From Aedoeadaptatus ivorii (GTDB taxonomy: Bacteria > Bacillota > Clostridia > Tissierellales > Peptoniphilaceae): 64,000 bases of DNA. The position numbers were made by a program, and so were the translations under genes. Positions within the stretch are counted from its first letter, which is position 1. Each line of letters opens with the position of its first letter. The notes under the pieces are model-generated. The model had not been told where the DNA came from. It did not search any database and saw only the letters and a program-made list of their open reading frames with translations. The stretch is taken from contig NZ_JAUSWF010000005.1 of NCBI RefSeq assembly GCF_030815095.1, positions 62,001 to 126,000 on the forward strand. Reading direction: 5' to 3'. Shown here one piece after another: positions 57,736 to 64,000 of this stretch.

Positions 57736-58362
57736 ATGCTGCAAATCGAAAATAAATTAGAGCTCTTTGAAAACGTCGTATACAAGCGGCGCATGCTTGA
57801 TTTGGACAAGCGAAAAGAAGTTTGGGAGGAGGAACGCAAAGACCTCCTCAAGAAAAAGTCGGAAGTGCTCGGAGCGGAAAAGACGCGCATCGTCAAGCGA
57901 CGGGAAGATTTGGCGCGGATTCAAGGCAACGAACAGATCGCCAAGGCGCGGGAAGACGAGCGCGTGCTTCGGCTCAAAAAGCTGAACCAGCTCGAGGAAG
58001 ACTTCGTCGAGGCGATTCGGGCGCGCGTCGGGGAATACACCCACACCCCCGCCTACGGCGAAGATTTGATGAAAGACATCGACGCCTCCTTGGCCGAACT
58101 CACCCCGGGCGAGTTTCGCATCGGCCTCGTACAGGCGGATACCGATCGCTATCTCGACGAAATCCTCGCCCGGGCCGAGGAAAAGGGATTTACCCTAAAG
58201 CCCTTTGTCCTCGAGGACTACCGCATCGGCGGGCACACCATCAGCGACATCGAGCGCACCTACAGCTTTAACTCCGACCTCTATACCAAGATCGAAGAAA
58301 AGCGCTACGAAATCGGAAAACTTCTCTATCGCCTGTTCCGGGAGGAGTTGGATTATGTCTAA
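57736..58362 (+). CDS. atpE: A/V-type ATPase subunit E
   Basis: 208 residues. The N-terminal 110 residues are a long charged helix (KEVWEEERKDLLKKKSEVL onward), then a compact alpha/beta end domain with FTLKPFVLEDYRIGGHTISD and FNSDLYTKIEEKRYEIGKLLYR, the family C-terminus. Forms the peripheral stalk with the coiled-coil subunit coded at 53697. Its 3' end overlaps subunit A by eight bases. Confidence 0.88.
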   Translation: MLQIENKLELFENVVYKRRMLDLDKRKEVWEEERKDLLKKKSEVLGAEKTRIVKRREDLARIQGNEQIAKAREDERVLRLKKLNQLEEDFVEAIRARVGEYTHTPAYGEDLMKDIDASLAELTPGEFRIGLVQADTDRYLDEILARAEEKGFTLKPFVLEDYRIGGHTISDIERTYSFNSDLYTKIEEKRYEIGKLLYRLFREELDYV

Positions 58363-60142
58363 AGCAGGAAAAATTGCAAAGATCAACGGCCCCGTCGTCA
58401 TCGGCCGCCCCATGGGCGACTTTACCATGCGGGAGATGGTGCAGGTCGGGGACAAGAAGTTGATCGGCGAGGTGATCGCCATCCGCGGCGACGAGGGCAC
58501 CGTACAGGTTTACGAAGAGACCGAGGGCCTAAAGCGCGACGAAGACATCGTCTCGACCGACGGCCCCCTATCCGTGCGTCTGGGCCCGGGGCTGATCGGC
58601 AATATGTTCGACGGCATCGAGCGGCCCTTAAACCGCATTAAGGATCTCTACGGCGACTTTATCCCCGAGGGGATCGGGCTCATGAATCTCGATCTGGAAA
58701 AGAAATGGCCCTTCGTCCCCGCCGTTTCGGTGGGAGATGTCGTAGAGGGCGGCGCGATTTTCGGCACCGTAAAGGAAAGCGAGATCATCGACCATAGGGT
58801 CCTCGTGCCCCCCAAGACGCGCGGCAAGGTTGTTTGGATCGCCGAAGCGGGGGACTACAATATCGTGGAGCCGGTGATGAAGATCGCCACCGAGCGGGGC
58901 AAAGAAGAGATCGCCATGAGCCACGAATGGCCCGTGCGGATCCCCCGTCCCGTCGAAAAATATGCCGATGCCAATCAGCTTTTGGTGACCGGCCAGCGGG
59001 TACTCGACGTGTTCTTTCCCATCGCCAAAGGGGGAACCGTCGCCATCCCCGGCGGCTTCGGTACCGGTAAGACCATGACCCAGCACTCCATCGCCAAGTA
59101 CTGCGATGCGGACATTATCGTCTATATCGGCTGCGGCGAGCGGGGGAACGAAATGACCGAGGTACTCGAGGACTTCCCCGAGCTGATCGACCCCAATACG
59201 GGCAAGCCCCTGATGGAGCGGACCATTTTGATCGCCAATACATCCAATATGCCGGTCGCCGCCCGCGAGGCGTCGATCTACACCGGCATCACCATCGCCG
59301 AGTACTTCCGCGACCAGGGCTACCACGTCGCCATGATGGCGGATTCCACCTCCCGCTGGGCCGAAGCCCTGCGCGAGATCTCGGGCCGTCTGGAAGAAAT
59401 GCCCGCCGAAGAAGGCTACCCCGCGTACTTGCCCTCGCGCATCGCCTCGTTCTATGAGCGCAGCGGATACGCCAAGACCCTAAACGGCGCCGAGGGATCG
59501 GTAACCACCATCGGCGCGGTCTCCCCGGCGGGGGGCGACTTCTCGGAGCCGGTGACCGAAAACACCCGCCGCTTCGTCAACACCTTCCTCGCCTTGGACA
59601 AGGACCTGGCGTATTCGCGCCACTATCCCGCCATCCACTGGCTCAACAGCTACTCGGGCTATGTGCAGGCGCTTTCGAACTACTACGACAATCGCCTCGA
59701 CGGGGACCTGCCCACCCTTCGCAAGAAGTTTTTGGGGATCCTCCACGAGGAAGCGCGGCTCCAGGAGATCGTCATGCTCGTCGGCGAGGACGTGCTGCCG
59801 GACAAGGAGCGGTTTTTGCTCCAGATTTCGAGAATCATCAAGGACGGCTTTTTGCAACAAAACGCCTTCCACCCCACCGACGCCTATGTGCCCTTGGAAA
59901 AGCAGTTCGAGATGCTCCGCATTATCGACACGCTCTACGAAGAGGGCAATCAGGTGTTGGATCTGGGCGTTTCGATCGAAGAGGTCAAAAACGAGGCGCT
60001 CTTTTCCAAGGTGGTCAATATGAAGTACAATATCGACAACGACGACTTAAACGCCTTTACCCGCCTGAGCAACGAGATTCAGGACTATTACCGGGAGCTG
60101 CGGATCGAATACGGCGTATCGGAAGAGCAGATGGGAGAGTGA
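58355..60142 (+). CDS. atpA: A/V-type ATPase catalytic subunit A
   Basis: 595 residues from ATG 58355 (GGAGGAG upstream, inside subunit E). Walker A GGFGTGKT, VYIGCGERGNEMTEVL with the catalytic glutamate, MMADSTSRWAEALREISGRL, and the ~90-residue non-homologous insert (about 110-200) that marks A subunits of A/V type. EEARLQEIVMLVGEDVLPDKE is typical near the C-terminus. It hydrolyses or makes ATP in the A3B3 head. Next gene, B, begins five bases later. Confidence 0.97.
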   Translation: MSKAGKIAKINGPVVIGRPMGDFTMREMVQVGDKKLIGEVIAIRGDEGTVQVYEETEGLKRDEDIVSTDGPLSVRLGPGLIGNMFDGIERPLNRIKDLYGDFIPEGIGLMNLDLEKKWPFVPAVSVGDVVEGGAIFGTVKESEIIDHRVLVPPKTRGKVVWIAEAGDYNIVEPVMKIATERGKEEIAMSHEWPVRIPRPVEKYADANQLLVTGQRVLDVFFPIAKGGTVAIPGGFGTGKTMTQHSIAKYCDADIIVYIGCGERGNEMTEVLEDFPELIDPNTGKPLMERTILIANTSNMPVAAREASIYTGITIAEYFRDQGYHVAMMADSTSRWAEALREISGRLEEMPAEEGYPAYLPSRIASFYERSGYAKTLNGAEGSVTTIGAVSPAGGDFSEPVTENTRRFVNTFLALDKDLAYSRHYPAIHWLNSYSGYVQALSNYYDNRLDGDLPTLRKKFLGILHEEARLQEIVMLVGEDVLPDKERFLLQISRIIKDGFLQQNAFHPTDAYVPLEKQFEMLRIIDTLYEEGNQVLDLGVSIEEVKNEALFSKVVNMKYNIDNDDLNAFTRLSNEIQDYYRELRIEYGVSEEQMGE

Positions 60143-60146
60143 TAGC

Positions 60147-61514
60147 ATGAAAAAAGAATATTTATCCCTCGATACGGTCGAGGGCTCTCTGATCCAACTG
60201 TCCGGACTCCATCACGTCAGCTACGGAGAGATCGTCTCTATCACCAATGCGGCCACCAAGGAAGAACTGGTGGGCCGGGTCATCGGCATCGACGAAGACG
60301 CGGCGACGGTACAGGTATTCGGCGAGTCCATGGGCGTCTCTACCGAAAACCTGCGGGTGGTCTTTGAGGGCAAGCCCTTCGAAATCCCCCTTTCGCCTGA
60401 CATTTTGGGACGCACCTTTAACGGCATCGGCCGGGCCATCGACAAGGGCGGGCCGGTCTATGCCGACCGCTTCTACAATGTCAACGGCAGCCCCATGAAC
60501 CCCGTAGCGCGGGAATACCCCCGTAACTACGTACAGACCGGGATCCGCGCCATCGACTCGGTTATGACCCTGATCCGGGGGCAAAAGCTTCCGATCTTTT
60601 CGGGTTCGGGCCTTCCCCACAACGAGCTGGCGGCGCAGATCGTCAAGCAGGCGAATATCGTCGGCGAAGACGCGGAGTTTTCCGTCGTATTCTGCGGCAT
60701 GGGCTTAAAGCGCGAGGTGGCGGCATACTTCATCGACAGCTTTATGGAAGCCGGGGTTATGGATAAAGTCGTCATCTATATGAATTACGCCGACGACCCC
60801 ATTATGGAGCGGATCATTGCCCCCAAATGCGCCCTGACCGCGGCGGAATACCTGGCCTTCGAACAGCACCGCCACGTGCTCGTCATCATGACCGATATGA
60901 CCAGCTACGGCGAAAGCCTGCGGGAAGTCTCGTCCCAGCGGCAGGAAGTGCCCTCGAGAAAGGGCTATCCGGGCTATTTGTACTCGGATCTGGCGGCGAT
61001 TTACGAGCGCGCGGGCATGATCAAGGGCGTCGACGGCTCCGTCACCCTGATCCCCATCCTCACCATGCCCTCCGACGACATTACCCACCCCATCCCCGAC
61101 TTGACGGGATACATCACCGAGGGGCAGATCGTACTGAGCCGGGAACTCAACGGGCAGGGGATCTACCCGCCGGTGGACATTCTCAACTCCCTCTCGCGGC
61201 TTATGAAAGACGGGATCGGCGAGAAGTACACCCGCAAAGACCACGCCGACGTATCGGCACAGCTCTTCGCTTCATACTCCCGCTGTATCGAAATCCGCGC
61301 CCTGGCGCAGATCATCGGCGAGGAAGAGCTCTCCGAAAACGACCAAAAGATTATGGAATTCGGCCGCCGCTTCGAAAACGAATTTATCGGCCAGGATTAT
61401 AACGAATCCTCGACCATCGAAGAGACTCTCGATGCGGCGTGGGAACTCCTCCGCATCCTGCCGAGAGAGAGCCTGGTGCGGATCGATCCCAAGATCTTGA
61501 ACGAGTATCTGTAG
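60147..61514 (+). CDS. atpB: A/V-type ATPase subunit B
   Basis: 455 residues. SGLPHNELAAQIVKQA replaces the Walker A loop, as expected of the non-catalytic B subunit; FCGMGLKREVAAYFID, ALTAAEYLAFEQHRHVLVIM, DMTSYGESLREVSSQRQEVP and RKGYPGYLYSDLA are diagnostic. C-terminus LLRILPRESLVRIDPKIL is standard. Forms the hexameric head with A. Confidence 0.97.
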   Translation: MKKEYLSLDTVEGSLIQLSGLHHVSYGEIVSITNAATKEELVGRVIGIDEDAATVQVFGESMGVSTENLRVVFEGKPFEIPLSPDILGRTFNGIGRAIDKGGPVYADRFYNVNGSPMNPVAREYPRNYVQTGIRAIDSVMTLIRGQKLPIFSGSGLPHNELAAQIVKQANIVGEDAEFSVVFCGMGLKREVAAYFIDSFMEAGVMDKVVIYMNYADDPIMERIIAPKCALTAAEYLAFEQHRHVLVIMTDMTSYGESLREVSSQRQEVPSRKGYPGYLYSDLAAIYERAGMIKGVDGSVTLIPILTMPSDDITHPIPDLTGYITEGQIVLSRELNGQGIYPPVDILNSLSRLMKDGIGEKYTRKDHADVSAQLFASYSRCIEIRALAQIIGEEELSENDQKIMEFGRRFENEFIGQDYNESSTIEETLDAAWELLRILPRESLVRIDPKILNEYL

Positions 61515-61523
61515 GAGCATCGT

Positions 61524-62141
61524 ATGGCAAACAAAGTGACGGCGACCAAAGCCAATTTAATGAAAATCAAAAGCGCCCTCTCTTTTGCCAAAAAGGGGTA
61601 CGGCCTTTTGGACAAAAAGCGCGCCGTGCTGATGCGCGAAATGATGCGCTTAAACGACCGCGCGGCGACGATTCAACAGGAAATCGAAGAAAAATTCGCC
61701 CATTCCTACGAATCCCTGACCATGGCCTCGGTGACCATGGGCTGGGAAGCGGTGGTCGATATGTCCAAATCCATGCCCAAGGAAGAGCCCTACAAGATCG
61801 GCTACCGCTCCGTGATGGGGGTAGAGATCCCCGAAATCCACTACAAGGAATTTCAACCCACCTCCACCTTCAGCATCTTCGAGAGCAGCTTCGCCTTCGA
61901 CCAGGCCTATATCGAAATGCACGAGATGCGGGCGCGCATCTACGAGCTGGCGGAATTGGAGACCGACCTCTACCGATTGGCAAAAGAAATCAAAAAAACC
62001 GTAAAGCGGGCCAACGCCCTGGAAAAAATCCAGATCCCCAAATACGAACAGGCGAAGAAAGAAATCGAAGAAATCCTCGCCGAAAAGGAACGGGAAGATT
62101 TTTTCCGGCTGAAACGGGTAAAAAGCAATGTATCCGAATAG
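61524..62141 (+). CDS. atpD: A/V-type ATPase subunit D (central rotor shaft)
   Basis: 205 residues. It starts MANKVTATKANLMKIKSALS and GYGLLDKKRAVLMREMM, the family's long N-terminal coil, and ends in a matching C-terminal coil (KEIKKTVKRANALEKIQIP then EDFFRLKRVKS). This two-helix coil turns inside A3B3. Last gene of the nine-gene operon; its stop lies inside the terminator palindrome. Confidence 0.96.
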   Translation: MANKVTATKANLMKIKSALSFAKKGYGLLDKKRAVLMREMMRLNDRAATIQQEIEEKFAHSYESLTMASVTMGWEAVVDMSKSMPKEEPYKIGYRSVMGVEIPEIHYKEFQPTSTFSIFESSFAFDQAYIEMHEMRARIYELAELETDLYRLAKEIKKTVKRANALEKIQIPKYEQAKKEIEEILAEKEREDFFRLKRVKSNVSE

Positions 62142-62166
62142 ACCTCTATAGAGGTCTATTTTTTAT
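62137..62166 (+). terminator. Terminator of the ATPase operon
   Basis: A perfect 24-base palindrome (62137-62160), built on AATAGACCTCTA and its complement, overlapping the stop of subunit D and followed by a T run. Confidence 0.9.
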
Positions 62167-62177
62167 AAGGAGGGTTT

Positions 62178-62675
62178 ATGGAACTCAGACGAATTTACGA
62201 CGAAAACTTCGAATACCGCGGCTATCTAAAAGACAGAGCGGTGCCCTTAGAGGCCGACGAATACGTGCTGGTAGCGGGCGTGATCCTCTTTTCCGAGGGG
62301 AAATTCCTAGCCACCAAGCGGGCGGAAAACAAAGAATATCCCCACAAGTGGGAATTTACCGTAGGGAGCGTCGTCCGCGAAGAGAGCGCCCTCGAAGGGG
62401 CGCTTCGGGAACTCTCCGAAGAAGTCGGCGTCAAGGCGACGGGCGAAGAGCTGCTTTTTTTGGGCACCATGAAAGAAACGCAGAAATTCTCGAAAATCTT
62501 TCTCCTCGAAAAAAACGTCGAGAAGATCAAATTGCAAAAGAGCGAGGTCGAAGACTACAAGTGGATCGACAAAAGCGAGCTTGACGCCATGCTCGAGGCG
62601 AACGAATTTGCCGAACCCATGGCGGCAAGACTCCGCAAATACCTGCCCATGATCGAGGATTGCTTCGGCGCCTAG
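62178..62675 (+). CDS. Nudix hydrolase
   Basis: 165 residues. The Nudix box is complete: G-SVVRE-E, then seven residues, RELSEEVGV (about 72-94), giving GX5EX7REUXEEXGU. The N-terminus (ELRRIYDENFEYRGYLKDR) looks like the YfcD/IPP isomerase-like group that acts on nucleoside diphosphate derivatives. Substrate cannot be read. Stands alone between two terminators with AAGGAGG. Confidence 0.93.
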   Translation: MELRRIYDENFEYRGYLKDRAVPLEADEYVLVAGVILFSEGKFLATKRAENKEYPHKWEFTVGSVVREESALEGALRELSEEVGVKATGEELLFLGTMKETQKFSKIFLLEKNVEKIKLQKSEVEDYKWIDKSELDAMLEANEFAEPMAARLRKYLPMIEDCFGA

Positions 62676-62729
62676 GCGCGGTTGTGCGTGCGGCGTGGCA
62701 AGAAAATAAAGACATAGCATAGAAAAGGC

Positions 62730-62756
62730 ATCCCCCGGCGCGACCGGGGGATTTTT
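62730..62756 (+). terminator. Terminator after the Nudix gene
   Basis: ATCCCCCGG / CCGGGGGAT, five-base loop, TTTTT. Confidence 0.9.
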
Positions 62757-62882
62757 CATGCGCAAAAAGACAAAAACAAAGAAAATAAATTACAATACAA
62801 AATTTCATTTTACATTGTAGTTTTCTGTGATAAAATAGTGAACGTAAAGAACAAATCAGAAGAACGAAAAGACGAGGTGAAC

Positions 62883-64000
62883 ATGGAACTCCTACTGACA
62901 ATCAACGGGTATTTATACTATCCCATTTTAATTATCGTATTGTTCGGCGCGGGCCTGTACTTTTCCGTCCGCACCGGTCTCGTACAACTCTCTATGCTCG
63001 GCGAATCCCTTCGGGTCGTCCGGGAAAAACCCCATGGCGAGGGAGAAATTTCTTCCTTCCAGGCGCTGATGGTCTCGACCGCATCGCGGGTCGGCACCGG
63101 CAATATCGTGGGCGTCGCCCAGGCGATCTGCCTCGGCGGCTACGGCGCGGTATTCTGGATGTGGATTATCGCCATCATCGGGAGCGCCTCGGCCTTTGTC
63201 GAATCGACCCTGGCGCAGATCTACAAGCGCCGCGGCGAAGACGGCACCAGCTACGGCGGCCCCAGCTACTATATCGAAATCGCGCTGGGTTCGAGAAAGC
63301 TCGGCGTGCTCTTTGCGGTATTTTTGATCCTCACCTACGCGGTGGGCTTCAATATGCTCGCTTCCTTCAATATGCAGGATTCCTTTAAGGTCTACGACTT
63401 TTACGTGCCCGGCAAGACCTCCTGGTACATCGGCGGCGTCCTCGCCCTGGTGGCGGGTTACTGCGTGCTGGGCGGCGGCAAGCGAATCATCAAGGCGACC
63501 TCGACCTTGGTTCCCATTATGGGACTGCTGTTTGTCGCCATGAGCGTCTTTATGATCCTCGTCAATCTCGACTATATGCCCACCGTATTCCAAAACATCT
63601 TCGCCGACGCCTTTAACTTCGACGCCATCTTCGGCGGTCTCGCCGGCTCGGCTCTGGTCTACGGCATTAAGCGGGGTCTGTACTCCAACGAAGCGGGTAT
63701 GGGTTCTGCGCCCAACGCCGCCGCATCGGCGGATGTGTCCCACCCGGTCAAACAGGGCCTCGTGCAGATGTTCTCGGTATTTTTGGACACCTTGGTCATC
63801 TGCTCCGCCACGGCCTTTATGGCGATGGCATCGGGCGTGGCAGCCACCGAAGAACTCGCCGGCGCGCCCTATGTGCAGGCGGCCCTCTCTACCGTCCTCG
63901 GCGGCTACGGCAATGTGTTTATCACCCTGTCCCTGGTACTCTTTGCCTTCACCACCCTTTTGGGCAATCTCTACTATGTAGACAGCTGCCTCAACTACCT
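62883..64000 (+). CDS. Sodium:alanine/glycine symporter (AGCS family), 3' end missing
   Basis: 372 codons are visible from ATG 62883 (GAGGTGAAC upstream) and the frame is still open at the window's end, so the gene is partial. It has the family opening GAGLYFSVRTGLVQLSMLGE, then VSTASRVGTGNIVGVAQAI (sodium/substrate site), SYGGPSYYIE and GLYSNEAGMGSAPNAAASAD, a hallmark of AGCS proteins. Imports alanine or glycine with sodium. Together with BrnQ and the Stickland genes it fits an amino-acid-using lifestyle. Confidence 0.94.
   Translation, partial: MELLLTINGYLYYPILIIVLFGAGLYFSVRTGLVQLSMLGESLRVVREKPHGEGEISSFQALMVSTASRVGTGNIVGVAQAICLGGYGAVFWMWIIAIIGSASAFVESTLAQIYKRRGEDGTSYGGPSYYIEIALGSRKLGVLFAVFLILTYAVGFNMLASFNMQDSFKVYDFYVPGKTSWYIGGVLALVAGYCVLGGGKRIIKATSTLVPIMGLLFVAMSVFMILVNLDYMPTVFQNIFADAFNFDAIFGGLAGSALVYGIKRGLYSNEAGMGSAPNAAASADVSHPVKQGLVQMFSVFLDTLVICSATAFMAMASGVAATEELAGAPYVQAALSTVLGGYGNVFITLSLVLFAFTTLLGNLYYVDSCLNY

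Noticed and set aside
1..64000. CRISPR arrays, insertion sequences, tRNA or rRNA genes, prophage genes
   Set aside because: No regularly spaced repeats, transposase or integrase motifs, tRNA-like cloverleaf ends or rRNA stretches were seen on either strand; a short or degenerate tRNA could still be missed by eye.

Overview
The window looks like chromosome of an anaerobic, amino-acid-fermenting member of the Bacillota, of Clostridia/Tissierellia type. Support comes from strong AGGAGG ribosome sites, two oxygen-sensitive systems (a YjjI/YjjW glycyl-radical pair and a 2-hydroxyacyl-CoA dehydratase), an A/V-type ATPase and many short intrinsic terminators. By eye the G+C is in the mid-50s percent, high for that group, so the genus is not assigned. 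I saw no rRNA, tRNA, insertion sequence, prophage or CRISPR array.

Layout. 1-3.4 kb: end of an ATP-grasp ligase gene, then tpx-rlmH, a small acidic protein, and a nitroreductase between two proteins of unknown function. 3.4-5.3 kb: an MFS transporter behind a structured leader with an internal terminator, and a VOC protein. 5.4-8.5 kb: a Fur/Zur-type regulator divergent from a znuACB zinc importer. 8.5-14.8 kb: housekeeping genes (WalJ-type hydrolase, surE, EamA exporter, Nif3-like protein, endonuclease IV, zinc metalloprotease, lipoprotein). 14.8-17 kb: a split chromate transporter interrupted by a PTS-EIIC-type gene. 17-26 kb: proC, DJ-1, MATE, YwaF-like protein, Crp-type regulator, yjjI-yjjW, a stalk-domain protein and two paralogous membrane proteins.

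26-43 kb is the metabolic core, a reductive leucine/branched-chain (Stickland) pathway: a CoA-transferase, acyl-CoA synthetase, GntR regulator, hadA-hadI-hadB-hadC, ldhA, brnQ, aminotransferase, then acdB-etfB-etfA and a second aminotransferase. In the inferred flow, BrnQ imports the amino acid, an aminotransferase makes the 2-oxo acid, LdhA reduces it, HadA attaches CoA, HadBC (activated by HadI) dehydrates it, and AcdB-EtfAB reduces the enoyl-CoA, probably by electron bifurcation. A shared 12-base motif, CTnGTnnACnAG, sits at three promoters here and suggests a GntR regulon. HadC lacks the cysteines expected to hold its iron-sulfur cluster.

44-53 kb: hemolysin III family protein, M20 amidohydrolase, nitrilase-family amidase and asd, divergent from hom across a symmetric promoter; then a sugar-type ABC importer whose binding-protein gene carries a one-base frameshift; then an Lrp regulator. 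53.6-62.1 kb: a nine-gene A/V-type ATPase operon in unusual order (H/G-C-I-K-F-E-A-B-D). The window ends with a Nudix hydrolase and a truncated Na+/alanine symporter gene. All family assignments are from reading motifs; no database search was possible.
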